Part shown: positions 48,079 through 59,732 of the stretch, in pieces
How positions within the stretch are numbered: the stretch's first letter is position 1
How the letters are laid out: every line of letters starts with the position of its first letter
Assembly (NCBI RefSeq): GCF_018131015.1
Contig: NZ_JAFCJJ010000008.1
Coordinates: 205,401-269,400 of the forward strand
Length of the DNA stretch: 64,000 nt
Direction: 5' to 3'
From: Bradyrhizobium diazoefficiens
Lineage (GTDB): Bacteria > Pseudomonadota > Alphaproteobacteria > Rhizobiales > Xanthobacteraceae
Made by a program: the position numbers and the translations under genes
The notes under the pieces: model-generated
What the model saw: the letters and a program-made list of their open reading frames with translations, nothing else
Databases searched by the model: none
Told to the model about the DNA's origin: nothing

Positions 48079-48300
48079 TTACAGCCCGGTATACCCCGCC
48101 TTCACCGGGTCGATGCTGCCGTCGAGCTGGCGCAGATAGGTCAGGCCGCAGACGGTCAACCTGTGGGTGTCGTTTTCGCCGGCTTCCATCAGCGTGGTGA
48201 GGTAGCTCGTCACCTTGGCCCGCGCCTCCTCGCTCGCCGCCGCCGTGCGATTGGCCAGCAGGTCATAGGTCTTCATGATGCGGTCGATGGCAGCTTCCAT
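48079..48300 (-). CDS. small conserved hypothetical protein
   Basis: 73 residues from MEAAIDRIMKTYDLLANRTAAASEEARAKVTSYLTTLMEAGENDTHRL, with GAGGG four bases before the ATG; a longer frame to 48555 is a shadow of the neighbouring gene. Two helices and a short C-terminal strand, no signal or membrane helix. Not assigned to a named family. A second small gene lies 49 bases upstream on the same strand, so the two likely form one transcript. Confidence 0.72.
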   Translation of the reverse strand: MEAAIDRIMKTYDLLANRTAAASEEARAKVTSYLTTLMEAGENDTHRLTVCGLTYLRQLDGSIDPVKAGYTGL

Positions 48301-48349
48301 GGCACCCTCTGGCTGTGGCGGAATTTCTTGGGAATTTGACCAGGCTAGA

Positions 48350-48586
48350 TCAGGCAACCGCCCGGGTCCCGGACTGCGCCTCGAACCTGGCGATGGCCCT
48401 GTTGGCAAGTCTGATCTTGTTGAACTCGCCGCGCTGGAGCAGCTTGATGATAATCTCGAGCAGAAGCTCGTTGGTGGCGAGCGTGTCGGGAATCGCGCCG
48501 GAGCGGCGGAGATAGTTGGCGGCGATCGCATAGGCGTCGCTGACAAGCTCGACACTCATGGCCTGCAACCCGCGTTCGACCAGCAT
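48350..48586 (-). CDS. small conserved hypothetical protein
   Basis: 78 residues from MLVERGLQAMSVELVSDAYAIAANYLRRSGAIPDTLATNELLLEIIIKLLQRGEFNKIRLANRAIARFE. The start is set by GGAGG five bases upstream; a longer frame to 48682 has no such site. All helical. No known domain is recognised. It precedes the 73-residue gene and lies downstream of the ldtR gene, 202 bases away. Confidence 0.7.
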   Translation of the reverse strand: MLVERGLQAMSVELVSDAYAIAANYLRRSGAIPDTLATNELLLEIIIKLLQRGEFNKIRLANRAIARFEAQSGTRAVA

Positions 48587-48788
48587 CTCATCCTCCGATC
48601 CCGGTGGAGATAAGCGCGATGAGGGGAACTTGTTCCCTTCGGCCCGGCTGATTTTTCGCAGTCGCGAAACAACAAAACGCACCGGTCCGGAGCGAATCCG
48701 GGCCAGTGCGCTTGGGGAAGTGAGTCACGTTCGGGAGGCCCGCCGGTCTTGTTTTTGGCCGGCTTGGCCTTGGATCCCTTTACAAAAC

Positions 48789-49307
48789 TCAGAGCCGATA
48801 CAGGATCTGGTCGGTCCAGAACCGCTCGAGGCGATGCAGCGACTTGTTGAGCGTGGAGAATTCCTCGCCCGAGATGCCGCCGACCTGCTCGACCGTCTTG
48901 ACGTGCTTCTGATAGAGCGCATCGACGATGCGGCGGACTTCCTGACCCTGCGGGGTCAGGCGGATGCGCACCGAGCGGCGATCAACGCGCGAGCGCTGAT
49001 GATCGAGGAAGCCGAGCTCGACGAGCTTCTTCAGATTGTAGGAGACGTTCGAGCCGAGATAGTAACCGCGAGTGCGCAGTTCGCCCGCGGTCAGCTCCTT
49101 GTCGCCGATGTTGTAGAGCAGCAGCGCCTGCACCGAGTTGATGTCGGCGCGGCCGCGCCGATCGAATTCGTCCTTGATGACGTCGAGGAGACGGCGATGC
49201 AGCCGCTCCACCAGAGTCAAAGCTTCCAGATAGAGCGACTGCACCGAGCCCTGCTGGCCGGAAACGCGCTCTGCGGTATCTGCCGCAGTTGCGACGGCTT
49301 TCATCAT
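48789..49307 (-). CDS. ldtR: MarR-type winged-helix regulator, LdtR-like
   Basis: 172 residues. The long N-terminal helix SLYLEALTLVERLHRRLLDVIKDEFDRRGRADINSVQALLLYNIGDKELTAGELRTRGYYLGSNVSYNLKKLVELGFLDHQRSRVDRRSVRIRLT is nearly the LdtR type known from Sinorhizobium and Liberibacter. There LdtR controls an L,D-transpeptidase and osmotic or cell-wall stress genes (established for those species). The start has GGGGA seven bases upstream. No transpeptidase gene is adjacent, so the regulon is elsewhere. Confidence 0.88.
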   Translation of the reverse strand: MMKAVATAADTAERVSGQQGSVQSLYLEALTLVERLHRRLLDVIKDEFDRRGRADINSVQALLLYNIGDKELTAGELRTRGYYLGSNVSYNLKKLVELGFLDHQRSRVDRRSVRIRLTPQGQEVRRIVDALYQKHVKTVEQVGGISGEEFSTLNKSLHRLERFWTDQILYRL

Positions 49308-51496
<2,189 letters not shown>

Positions 51497-51624
51497 CTTA
51501 TCGCAGGGCCGCCTGCCCCCGAATCGCCGGAATATTTCGCCTTGTTAAGTTGAACGCGCCCTTGGCAGGGAGAGTGCCTGTTCCCATGTCCTGCCACGGG
51601 AGTTTCCCGCTGGGAGGACGGACC

Positions 51625-52167
51625 ATGACGTATTCGGACCAGGGCAATAGCTGGCGCAATGACGGCGGTTTGCAGCCGCACGCCTATGATCCCTATCTGC
51701 ATCCGGAACTGTTCCGCGGCGTGGCCACGCGGCGGGTATTCGCCTTTCTGGTCGACATGATCGTGATCGCGGTGCCGGTGATCCTCGGTTACCTTTTCAT
51801 CGCGGTATTCGGCGTGGTCACGCTCGGACTCGGTTGGGCCCTGTTCTGGCTGGCCTGGCCGGCCTCGGTGATCTGGGCCATCGTCTATTACGGCGCCTGC
51901 ATCGGTGGCCCGCACTCGGCGACACTCGGAATGCGGGTGATGGACCTGGAGTTGCGCACCTGGTACGGCGCGCCCGGCTATTTCGTGCTCGGCGCCACCC
52001 ATGCGGTGCTGTTCTGGGTGACGCTGTCGTTCCTGTCGCCCTTCGTCGTCCTGATCGGCCTGTTCAACGGCCGCCGGCGCCTCCTGCATGATTTCGTGCT
52101 GGGAACCGTCGTGATCAACAATTCGGTTCGGGCGCCCGCCGTTGCTCAGCCGGCAAAGACCTACTGA
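51625..52167 (+). CDS. RDD family membrane protein
   Basis: 180 residues from MTYSDQGNSWRNDGG, with GGGAGG eight bases upstream. Family features: FRGVATRRVFAFLVDMIVIAVPVILGYLF, carrying the aspartate of the RDD motif in a helix (FLVDMI). A cluster of glycines, GPHSATLGMRVMDLE, is the family-typical LGMRV loop, and the C-terminal segment ends with RRRLLHDFVLGTVVI (LHDxxxGTVVI). Three membrane helices. Family members have been linked to ion or osmolyte transport, but the role is not established. Lies between hemB and the Ate/Bpt gene. Confidence 0.85.
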   Translation: MTYSDQGNSWRNDGGLQPHAYDPYLHPELFRGVATRRVFAFLVDMIVIAVPVILGYLFIAVFGVVTLGLGWALFWLAWPASVIWAIVYYGACIGGPHSATLGMRVMDLELRTWYGAPGYFVLGATHAVLFWVTLSFLSPFVVLIGLFNGRRRLLHDFVLGTVVINNSVRAPAVAQPAKTY

Positions 52168-52286
52168 TCAAGAACCTATCAACCAGGACCGGCTAAGCTG
52201 ACTGATCTGACCTGTCCAGCAGAGCGATTGACCGGGGGCTTCCGTAGCGCGATGCTGATGCCCACTTCGGAGGCCCACGACGTCCC

Positions 52287-53063
52287 TTGACCCAGCACTC
52301 GCGCGACACCCCCCAGTTTTACCTGACGGCGCCGTCCCCCTGCCCCTATCTGCCGGGCCGGCACGAGCGCAAGGTGTTCACGCACCTGGTGGGAGACCGC
52401 GCCAGTGACCTCAATGACCTCCTGACCCATGGCGGTTTCCGCCGCAGCCAGTCGATTGCCTATCGGCCGGCCTGCGACCAGTGCCGGGCCTGCGTTTCGG
52501 TCCGCGTCGTCGCCAACGAGTTCCGTCCCTCCCGTAATTTCCGGAAGGTACTGGCGCGCAACGCCGACATCATCGGCGAGCAGCGCAGCGCGGTGCCGAC
52601 ATCCGAGCAATATTCGGTATTCCGCGCCTATCTCGACGCCCGTCACCGCCATGGCGGCATGGCCGACATGACCGTGCTCGATTACGCCATGATGGTCGAG
52701 GACAGCCATGTCGAGACCCGCATCATCGAATACCGCAGGCGTGGCCCCGACAGCGGCATCACCGGCCGCGGCGAGGAGCTGATTGCGGTGGCGCTGACCG
52801 ACGTGCTCAGCGACGGCCTCTCGATGGTCTATTCGTTCTTCGAGCCGGGCCAGGTCAGCCGCTCGATGGGCACCTTCATGATCCTCGACCATATCGCCCG
52901 CGCCCGGCGGCAAGGGTTGCCTTACGTCTATCTCGGCTACTGGATCGAGGGGTCCAAGAAGATGGACTACAAGGCCCGCTTCCTGCCGCAGCAGCGCCTC
53001 GCGCCGTCAGGCTGGCTGCGCATCGACGCGCAAGGCGACGTGGCGTCCGAGCCGCAGGATTAG
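52287..53063 (+). CDS. bpt: aminoacyl-tRNA-protein transferase (leucyl/arginyltransferase, Bpt/Ate)
   Basis: 258 residues. Transfers an amino acid from aminoacyl-tRNA to acidic N-termini to mark proteins for ClpSAP degradation. Motifs: [55 protein letters not shown] with the cysteine cluster, and [20 protein letters not shown]. The start is TTG at 52287; the best Shine-Dalgarno-like GGAGG is 13 bases away, so initiation is probably weak. Bacterial relatives are mostly leucyltransferases (Bpt); some annotate them as arginyltransferases. Confidence 0.9.
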   Translation: MTQHSRDTPQFYLTAPSPCPYLPGRHERKVFTHLVGDRASDLNDLLTHGGFRRSQSIAYRPACDQCRACVSVRVVANEFRPSRNFRKVLARNADIIGEQRSAVPTSEQYSVFRAYLDARHRHGGMADMTVLDYAMMVEDSHVETRIIEYRRRGPDSGITGRGEELIAVALTDVLSDGLSMVYSFFEPGQVSRSMGTFMILDHIARARRQGLPYVYLGYWIEGSKKMDYKARFLPQQRLAPSGWLRIDAQGDVASEPQD

Positions 53064-53067
53064 CGGC

Positions 53068-54420
53068 TTACCCGAACAGGGTATCGGCCAGCAGCTTCAG
53101 GTTCAAAACCACGATCACGCCAGCAACGATCCACGCGATCGCGGCTACCGAGACGGGGATCGCGAACTTCCCCATCTTGCGGCGGTCGGAGACGAAGCGG
53201 ACCAGCGGAATCACAGCGAAGGGAAGTTGCATCGACAGCACGACCTGGCTGAACACCAGCAGATCGGCGGTGCCCCGCTCGCCATAGATTGCGGTGACCA
53301 CGATGACCGGAACGATGGCGATGCCGCGCGTCAGCAGGCGGCGCGCCCAGCTCGGCAGGCGCAGGTCGAGAAAGCCCTCCATCACGATCTGGCCGGCCAG
53401 CGTCGCCGTCACCGTCGAGTTGAGGCCGGAGGCGAGCAGCGCCACCGCGAACAGCGTCGAGGCGATGCCAAGGCCGAGCAGCGGCGACAACAGCTCGAAC
53501 GCCTGGCTGATCTCGGCGACGTCGGAATGGCCGCTCTTGTGGAAGGTCGCCGCCGCCACCACCAGGATCGCGGCGTTGATGAACAGCGCCAACATCAGCG
53601 CGATGGTCGAGTCCGTCGTCGCCCATTTGATCGCCTCGCGGCGGCCCGCCTCGTCGCGCTCATAGGCGCGCGTCTGCACGATCGAGGAGTGCAGGTAGAG
53701 ATTATGCGGCATCACGGTCGCGCCAATGATGCCGATGGCGATGTAAAGCATCTCGGAATTGGTGAAGATCTCGCTCTTCGGCACGAAGCCCTGCAGCACT
53801 TCCGCGACCGGCGGCGATGCCGCCACGATCTGGACCGCGAAGCAGACCGCGATCACCGCGAGCAGCGCGATGACGAAGGCCTCCAGGAAGCGGAAGCCGC
53901 GATTCATGAGCAGCAGCAGCAGGAAGGCATCGAGCGCGGCGAGCAGCGCGCCGCCGATCAGGGGAATGCCGAACAGGAGTTTTAGCGCGATCGCCGTACC
54001 GATCACCTCGGCGAGATCGCAGGCGATGATCGCGGCCTCGCAGGCCAGCCAGAGCAGGAGATTCACCGGCGCCGAATAGGTGGCGCGGCAGGCCTGCGCG
54101 AGGTCGCGATCGGTGACGATGCCGAGCCGCGCGGCCAGCGACTGCAGCAGGATCGCCATCAAATTCGAGAGCAGGATGACCGAGAGCAGCGTGTAGCCGA
54201 ACTTCGACCCGCCGGCGAGATCGGTCGCCCAGTTGCCGGGGTCCATGTAGCCGACCGAGACGAGGTAGCCCGGACCGACGAAGGCCAGCAGCCGCCGCCA
54301 CCACACCCCCGCCGCGGGGATGGCGACCGAGGCATTCACCTCGGCGAGGCTCTTGGTGACGGGCGCATCCGCGCGCCAGCCGCTGGCATCCGGGGTCAGA
54401 TCGGGCGATCGGGCATCCAT
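53068..54420 (-). CDS. mntH: Nramp-type divalent metal transporter (manganese importer MntH)
   Basis: 450 residues from [14 protein letters not shown]; a longer frame from 54471 runs into the promoter box. Eleven or twelve membrane segments. Conserved metal site: [15 protein letters not shown] in helix 1 (the DPGN motif) and the MPHNLYLHS segment in helix 6 ([10 protein letters not shown]). Imports Mn(II), possibly Fe(II). A Mur/Fur-type manganese box is 29 bases upstream, indicating repression by manganese-Mur. Convergent with bpt at a 4-base gap. Confidence 0.94.
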   Translation of the reverse strand: MDARSPDLTPDASGWRADAPVTKSLAEVNASVAIPAAGVWWRRLLAFVGPGYLVSVGYMDPGNWATDLAGGSKFGYTLLSVILLSNLMAILLQSLAARLGIVTDRDLAQACRATYSAPVNLLLWLACEAAIIACDLAEVIGTAIALKLLFGIPLIGGALLAALDAFLLLLLMNRGFRFLEAFVIALLAVIAVCFAVQIVAASPPVAEVLQGFVPKSEIFTNSEMLYIAIGIIGATVMPHNLYLHSSIVQTRAYERDEAGRREAIKWATTDSTIALMLALFINAAILVVAAATFHKSGHSDVAEISQAFELLSPLLGLGIASTLFAVALLASGLNSTVTATLAGQIVMEGFLDLRLPSWARRLLTRGIAIVPVIVVTAIYGERGTADLLVFSQVVLSMQLPFAVIPLVRFVSDRRKMGKFAIPVSVAAIAWIVAGVIVVLNLKLLADTLFG

Positions 54421-54448
54421 GCGGCGAGAATACCGATGTCGGGACTTA

Positions 54449-54470
54449 TTGCAACTCATTTGCAACTGCA
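54449..54470 (-). promoter_or_regulatory. Mur-type manganese box upstream of mntH
   Basis: Two copies of TTGCAAC (54449-54455 and 54460-54466) are followed by TGCA (54467-54470), giving a spaced TGCAA-repeat pattern. This resembles the Mur-binding site described for rhizobial mntH promoters (recalled). It ends 29 bases from the mntH start codon and lies 118 bases upstream of the divergent MFS gene. Confidence 0.72.
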
Positions 54471-54587
54471 TCTAGCCATATCGGTTCCCGATCCGGCCGT
54501 TGGTCGCCGCCCTGTCGGGAAGCGGGTGGGTTTGGCCGTCCTCGGAGGCGGATACTGGCGCGAACCCGACTTTGCAGGAAATGAGCC

Positions 54588-55832
54588 ATGTCAAATTCCC
54601 TCAGGCTTCCCGACACATTCAACCGCCTCGCCTGGTCCAATCTGGCGGCCCAGTCGGCTGAGCAGGTCGCGCTGGCTGCGGCCCCCATCGTCGCCGTGCT
54701 GTCCCTCGGCGTCGCGGAAGGCCAGACCGGTCTGCTGCAGACCGCCCTCACCCTGCCTTTCGTGCTGGTCGCCATTCCGGCCGGCCTGCTCGCCGACCGC
54801 ATCTCGCGCCGCGCGCTGATGGCCGGGGCCGAGGCGCTGCGGGCCTTCGCGCTCGCCGCCATCGTGCTTCTGCTTGCCGTTGGCGCGCTCAACCTGTCGC
54901 TGCTGGCTCTGCTCGGTTTCGCGGCCGTGTGCGGCACCGTCGTCTACAGCGTGGCCGCCCCGGCGCTGGTGCCCTCGCTGGTGAGTTCCGAGCTGCTGCC
55001 GGCCGCCAATGCCCGCATCGAGCTCGCGCGCACCATCGCGTTTGCGAGCGGCCCGGCAGCCGGTGGCGCGCTGGTGGGGTGGCTCGGGGCGAGTCCCGCC
55101 TTTGGTTTCGCTGCCGCCCTCTCGGCGATCGCGGTCGTGCTGCTCTCCGGCATCTACGAGCCGGAACGCGCCCCCGCCCCCCGCCGCCATCCGTTCCAGG
55201 ACATTCGCGAAGGCGCGGCGTTCGTGTTTGGGCACCCGCTGCTGCGGCCAGTGTTCATCACCCAGTTCATCTTCAACACCGGCTGGTTCTTGCAGATCGC
55301 GGTGTTCGTGCCCTACGCCGTCCGCCATCTCGGCCTGACGGCGGCCGGCGTCGGCACGGTGCTGACCATGTACGGCGTCGGCATGGTGATCGGCGCATTG
55401 CTCGCAACGCGCGTGATGAAGCGCGTCGCCTTCGGAACCGTGGTCGGTCTCGGCCCGGTCACGGGATTCATTGCGGCCGTGACGATGGCGCTGACGGTGC
55501 TGGTCCCCTCGCCCTGGCTCGCGGCCTTGAGCTTCTTCCTGCTCGGCGTCGGACCGATCCTGTGGGTGATCTCGACCACGACGCTGCGCCAGTCGGTGAC
55601 GCCGCCTCGCCTGCTCGGCCGCGTCTCCGCCATCAACATCATGAGCTACGGCGCCCGTCCCCTCGGCTCGGCCCTGGGCGCGATCGAAGGCGGCTTCTAC
55701 AGCGCGGAGGCGTGTCTCTATCTCGCGGTCGCCGTATTCGGTGTCCAGGCGCTGGTGATCTGGCTTTCGCCCGCGGTGGCGCTGGACCGGCAGCCGGCCA
55801 TGGTGGAGGAACGCGCGGCGGCGCGGTGTTAG
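54588..55832 (+). CDS. major facilitator superfamily (MFS) transporter
   Basis: 414 residues with 12 membrane helices. Typical MFS loop 2-3 motif ADRISRRALMAGAEALRA. TVLTMYGVGMVIGALLATRVMKRVAFGTV in the second half mirrors the first. The pattern fits a multidrug or siderophore-type effluxer of the DHA1/enterobactin-exporter group, but the substrate cannot be told. Divergent from mntH, so it shares the Mur box region, though no direct regulation is implied. Its stop codon overlaps the first base of a repeat hairpin. Confidence 0.86.
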   Translation: MSNSLRLPDTFNRLAWSNLAAQSAEQVALAAAPIVAVLSLGVAEGQTGLLQTALTLPFVLVAIPAGLLADRISRRALMAGAEALRAFALAAIVLLLAVGALNLSLLALLGFAAVCGTVVYSVAAPALVPSLVSSELLPAANARIELARTIAFASGPAAGGALVGWLGASPAFGFAAALSAIAVVLLSGIYEPERAPAPRRHPFQDIREGAAFVFGHPLLRPVFITQFIFNTGWFLQIAVFVPYAVRHLGLTAAGVGTVLTMYGVGMVIGALLATRVMKRVAFGTVVGLGPVTGFIAAVTMALTVLVPSPWLAALSFFLLGVGPILWVISTTTLRQSVTPPRLLGRVSAINIMSYGARPLGSALGAIEGGFYSAEACLYLAVAVFGVQALVIWLSPAVALDRQPAMVEERAAARC

Positions 55833-55929
55833 AGCATGATCCGGAAAAGTGCGAAGCGGTTTTCCGAAAAGATCATGCTCAAACAACAACCTAAAGCGCG
55901 ATGAGGATTCATCCCTCATTGCGCTTTAG
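55832..55929. repeat. dispersed repeat with two hairpins
   Basis: First hairpin arms GAGCATGATC (55832-55841) and GATCATGCTC (55871-55880). Second hairpin arms CTAAAGCGCGATGAGG (55891-55906) and CCTCATTGCGCTTTAG (55914-55929), complementary apart from one position. Such GAGCATGATCC...GATCATGCTC elements are common between genes in Bradyrhizobium-like genomes (recalled). It lies between converging genes and may terminate both. Confidence 0.8.
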
Positions 55930-55953
55930 CCTCGCCTCGTATTGGAGCCGCGC

Positions 55954-57213
55954 CTAATCCGCGAGATACCGCTCATAGGCGCCCGTGACCGGCGCGCTGG
56001 TATCGACCTCGGGATCGAGCGTGTAGAGATCCTGGGCGCGGCCGATGCCGCGCAGCGCGTAGCGGCCGGTGGAGACGAGGTAACGGCGACCGGGGGCATC
56101 GAGGCCCTTGAAAAACTCCGACGACGCCAGCAGCTCGCGATCGACCGAGCGGCTCATCGAGGCGATCCGGCTGACCTCGTTCACCGTCGGACCCACCACG
56201 GTGAAATCGAGCCGGTCCTGGCTGCCGATATTGCCGTAAAGGACCTCGCCGACATGCAGGCCGATATAGGCCGAGGTGGTCGGCCGTCCCTCGGAGGCGC
56301 GGCGCGCGTTCAGGACCGCGACGTTCTTGCGGGACAAATGTTCGGCACGGAGTGCCGCGCGGCGCGCATCCGCCATGTCCTCGCCGATGAACATGGCGAG
56401 CACGCCATCGCCGATCAGCTTCAGCACGTCGCCGCCGGCGTCGTGGATCGCGTCGATCACGGCCTGGGCGTAGTCGTTGAGGAACGGGATGATCTCGTCC
56501 GGACCGATGGTCTCGCTGATGCTCGTCGAGCCGCGCAGGTCCGAATACCAGAGCACGGCCTTGATACGCTCGGTGACGCCGCGCGAGATGCGTCCGCCCA
56601 GCACCTGTTCGGAGGCACCGCGGCCGAGATAGACGCGTCCCAGCGTGCGCGCGATGTCGACCTGCTGCGCCGACTTGATCGCAAGTCCCAGCACCGGCAC
56701 GAGGTCGCGAAGCGCGGCAAGCTCCGCCTCGGAGAAGCCGCTGTCGCGGCGCGTGGTCCAGCACGAATAGAGGCAGTCCATCAGGCCGAGCGCTCCGTTC
56801 TCGCCGAAGCGGTGCACGAAGGCGAGATAGTGCCGGTGGCCCTTCTCGGCGAGCTCGCCGATCTGCGAAAAATCCATCGAGGGCGCGTCCGCCAGATCGA
56901 TCACCATCTCGTCGTGGCCGTGCTCTAGCATGTGGAAAAACACCGACCGGCGCCAGCCGCTGCCGGAGGCCCCATCGTCAGTCGGGAGATATTCGAACGC
57001 CTCGCTCTCGTTGCTCGGCCGGTCGCTCCAGCGGAAGCCGCGGCCCTCATAGATCGGATGCAGCGTGTCGATGACGACGAGCCCGCGCGAGAGCTCCAGC
57101 CCTTCGGCGCGGCAGCGCTCGCAGAAGCCACGAAGCAGGTCGATTTCGGGCAGGCCGGTGAGACCCTGGCCGGTCAGCCAGTTCATCAGGGCAAGACGTG
57201 AAGTTAATTGCAT
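55954..57213 (-). CDS. class III adenylate/guanylate cyclase-domain protein
   Basis: 419 residues. The N-terminal half (about 200 residues: LLRGFCERCRAEGLELSRGLVVIDTLHPIYEGRGF...) is a sensor-like region of no clear family. The C-terminal cyclase domain runs from about residue 215. Metal-binding aspartates are in LWYSDLRGSTSIS and LKLIGDGVLAMF. The adenine-selecting lysine precedes the second (LKLIGDG), and the transition-state asparagine and arginine lie in GPTVNEVSRIASM. All key residues are present, so it should be active. No membrane helix is seen. Divergent from an MFS gene across 172 bases. Confidence 0.9.
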   Translation of the reverse strand: MQLTSRLALMNWLTGQGLTGLPEIDLLRGFCERCRAEGLELSRGLVVIDTLHPIYEGRGFRWSDRPSNESEAFEYLPTDDGASGSGWRRSVFFHMLEHGHDEMVIDLADAPSMDFSQIGELAEKGHRHYLAFVHRFGENGALGLMDCLYSCWTTRRDSGFSEAELAALRDLVPVLGLAIKSAQQVDIARTLGRVYLGRGASEQVLGGRISRGVTERIKAVLWYSDLRGSTSISETIGPDEIIPFLNDYAQAVIDAIHDAGGDVLKLIGDGVLAMFIGEDMADARRAALRAEHLSRKNVAVLNARRASEGRPTTSAYIGLHVGEVLYGNIGSQDRLDFTVVGPTVNEVSRIASMSRSVDRELLASSEFFKGLDAPGRRYLVSTGRYALRGIGRAQDLYTLDPEVDTSAPVTGAYERYLAD

Positions 57214-57385
57214 GCACCATTATGGCTTGCATTCGTGACGAACGAAAGGCCGCGCTAGAGCCGGCCTGCCAAGCGTGCTCCAAGGCTCCCGCCCGAAGCA
57301 GATCGAATATGTCAAAGGGGCTGTTGACGCGCTCGCGCCGTGGGCTGCAAATGCGACCGATGACACCGACCAGAAACGCGGGACT

Positions 57386-58543
57386 ATGAGCCAGCGCCAG
57401 CTTCCGATCATCCTCGCGCTCGGCACCACGCAGACCCTGGCCTGGGCTTCCAGCTATTACCTGCCGGCATTGATCGCCGATCCCATGGCGCGCGATCTCG
57501 GCGTCTCCTCCAACTGGATATTCGGCGCGTTCTCGGCGTCGCTGGTGATCTCGGCCATGCTCGGCCCGTGGATCGGGCGGCGGATCGACCTCGTCGGCGG
57601 CCGGCAGGTGCTGTCGGCCTCGAACCTCACCATCGCCGCCGGTCTCGTTCTGCTCGGATTCTCGCACTCCGTGGCGGTGATGGCGATCGCCTGGCTCGTG
57701 CTCGGCATCGGCATGGCGATGGGGCTCTACGACGCCGCCTTCGCCGCGCTCGGCCGCATCTATGGCACCGAGGCGCGCAGGCCCATCACCGGCATCACGC
57801 TGATGGCGGGCTTCGCGTCCACCGTCGGCTGGCCGCTCACCGCCTGGGGCCTGTCCCATATCGGCTGGCGCGAGACCTGCTTTGCCTGGGCCGCCGCCAA
57901 CATCCTGATCGGCCTGCCCCTGAATTATTTCATGCTGCCGGCGATCAAGGGCGCGAAACAGGCGGCGGCAACGGCGGAAAAGCCGCACATGCCGCTCGAC
58001 CGCACCATGGTCCTGCTCGCCTTCATCTTCGCCGCGGTGTGGACCGTCACCGGCGCGATGGCGGCGCATTTCCCGCGCATCCTCGAGACGACGGGCGCGA
58101 CGCCGGTCGAGGCGATCGCGGCCGGCGCGCTGATCGGCCCGGCACAGGTTGGCGCGCGCATGCTCGAAGCCGGCTTTCTCAGCCGCTTCCATCCGCTGTG
58201 GTCGACGCGGCTCGCCTGCCTCACCCATCCGATCGGCGCTGCCGTCGTCGCCATTTTCGGCGGCGCCGCGGCGAGCGCCTTTGCGCTGTTCCATGGTTCA
58301 GGCAACGGCATCCTGACGATCGCGCGCGGAACGCTGCCGCTTGCGATCTTCGGCCCGAAGGATTTTGGCTATCGCCTCGGAATCATCGGCGCGCCGGCGC
58401 GGATGGCGCAGGCCGTGGCGCCGCTGGCCTTCGGCCTGCTCATCGACGTGATGGGCGCCAAGGTGCTGATCGTCTCCTCCGCGCTGAGCCTGTCGGCGCT
58501 CGCGGCTCTCTTCATGATCCGGCCAGAGCCGCGGCCGGATTGA
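57386..58543 (+). CDS. MFS transporter
   Basis: 385 residues from MSQRQLPIILALGTTQTLAWASSYYLPALIADPMARDLG. An upstream in-frame extension to 57275 is not family-like. Twelve helices, with the loop 2-3 motif GPWIGRRIDLVGGRQVLSASNL. The N-terminal TQTLAWASSYYLPALI is typical of a rhizobial MFS subgroup of unknown substrate. Divergent from the cyclase gene and followed after 31 bases by a 62-residue membrane protein gene, so they may be cotranscribed. Confidence 0.86.
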   Translation: MSQRQLPIILALGTTQTLAWASSYYLPALIADPMARDLGVSSNWIFGAFSASLVISAMLGPWIGRRIDLVGGRQVLSASNLTIAAGLVLLGFSHSVAVMAIAWLVLGIGMAMGLYDAAFAALGRIYGTEARRPITGITLMAGFASTVGWPLTAWGLSHIGWRETCFAWAAANILIGLPLNYFMLPAIKGAKQAAATAEKPHMPLDRTMVLLAFIFAAVWTVTGAMAAHFPRILETTGATPVEAIAAGALIGPAQVGARMLEAGFLSRFHPLWSTRLACLTHPIGAAVVAIFGGAAASAFALFHGSGNGILTIARGTLPLAIFGPKDFGYRLGIIGAPARMAQAVAPLAFGLLIDVMGAKVLIVSSALSLSALAALFMIRPEPRPD

Positions 58544-58574
58544 CCGCACTGCCTCTTTCGCGCACAACAAAACT

Positions 58575-58763
58575 ATGAGCCACAACAGCGGCCCGCCCCG
58601 CACCTTCAAAGACCTCCTGCGCTGGGCGATGACGCCGCCGCAGGCCTGGGGCGTCTATCTCCTCGCCGTCCTCCTGGTTTGGCTGGTCTCGTTCTACGCG
58701 GGCACGCTGAAGCCGAAGAAGACAGACGCGAGCCCGCCGCCGGTCACCGCTCCCCGAAGCTAG
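58575..58763 (+). CDS. small single-pass membrane protein
   Basis: 62 residues: a polar start, MSHNSGPPRTFKDLLRWAMTPPQAW, one hydrophobic helix (GVYLLAVLLVWLVSFYAG) and a basic, proline-rich tail. No recognised family. Follows the MFS gene closely; its stop overlaps the stop of the convergent EamA gene by four bases. No clear ribosome-binding site, so support is moderate. Confidence 0.55.
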   Translation: MSHNSGPPRTFKDLLRWAMTPPQAWGVYLLAVLLVWLVSFYAGTLKPKKTDASPPPVTAPRS

Positions 58764-59638
58764 GCCGGCTTCGCCTCGCTGGTCGCGATCCAGATGCCGG
58801 CGAACACGGCGACAAGCCCGATCAGAAGATTTGCCGTGATCGGCTCTCCGACCAGGAGCGCCGCCAGCAAGGCAGCCGCGATCGGATTCACCGTCATCGT
58901 ATTGGCGACACGCGTCGGCGTCGCCCGCGCCAGCGCCATGACCCAGAGGATGAAGGCGAGCGCACCGCCGCCGATGCCGAGATAGATACCGGCGATCCAC
59001 TGCGCCGTCGTGAAGTGATCGAGCGCCGCGAAACTGCCTTTCACCAGGCCCGCCAGCACCAGCACCACGGCGCCCGCGCCCATGCCGACCGTAAGAAAGC
59101 CCAGCGCGCTGGAGCGCTGCATCAGTGGGCGCGACAGCACGTTGTAGAACGCCATGCAGAACACGGCGCCGGTCATGATCAACTCCCCGCGCCAGGCTCC
59201 AAGCGGGCTCTGCGCGAGGCCGGCGGCTAGCGCCGCCACAACGCCAAGCACGGCAATGCCGACGCCGGCGATCTTCCGCCCGGTCAGGCGCTCGACGCCC
59301 AACAGCGCACCGACCACCATCGTGTGGAGCGGCAGCGTCGCGAGCGCAAGACTGGCGCGCGCGGCCGTCGTGTACGACATCGCGATGTTGTAGAGGATGA
59401 AGAACAGGCCGAAGAAGCAGATGCCGAGCAGCGCCACCGCCGGCCAGTCGGAGCGCTGCGGCCAACGCACGCGCAGCATCAGCGCGCACGGCAGCAGGCA
59501 GAGAAAGCCTACTCCCCAGCGCAGGATCGCAAGCAGGATGGGATCGGCGCCGCCGACCAGATAGCGGGTGATCGCCGCCGCAGTGCCGCCGAGGCTGCTC
59601 GACACCAGCGCGATCGCGACCCCGATCCACTCCCCCAC
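58760..59638 (-). CDS. EamA/DMT family transporter
   Basis: 292 residues from GTG at 59638, with AGGAG about six bases upstream. Ten membrane helices as two EamA repeats: GVAIALVSSSLGGTAAAITRYLVGGADPILLAILRWGVGFLCLLPCALML, then LIMTGAVFCMAFYNVLSRPLMQRSSAL. The final helices contain NTMTVNPIAAALLAALLVGEPITANLLIGLVAVFAGIWIA, the repeat's conserved ending. Family members export amino acids or other metabolites. Upstream gap of 94 bases to dmeF. Confidence 0.88.
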   Translation of the reverse strand: MGEWIGVAIALVSSSLGGTAAAITRYLVGGADPILLAILRWGVGFLCLLPCALMLRVRWPQRSDWPAVALLGICFFGLFFILYNIAMSYTTAARASLALATLPLHTMVVGALLGVERLTGRKIAGVGIAVLGVVAALAAGLAQSPLGAWRGELIMTGAVFCMAFYNVLSRPLMQRSSALGFLTVGMGAGAVVLVLAGLVKGSFAALDHFTTAQWIAGIYLGIGGGALAFILWVMALARATPTRVANTMTVNPIAAALLAALLVGEPITANLLIGLVAVFAGIWIATSEAKPA

Positions 59639-59732
59639 AATCGTCTCCTGTCGCGGCGCCGGTCGCGGGCGCTAGCACGACGCTGCTGCCAGCGTCATGG
59701 CAGCAGTCCCGGCGCGCGTCAGCCCGATCGCA

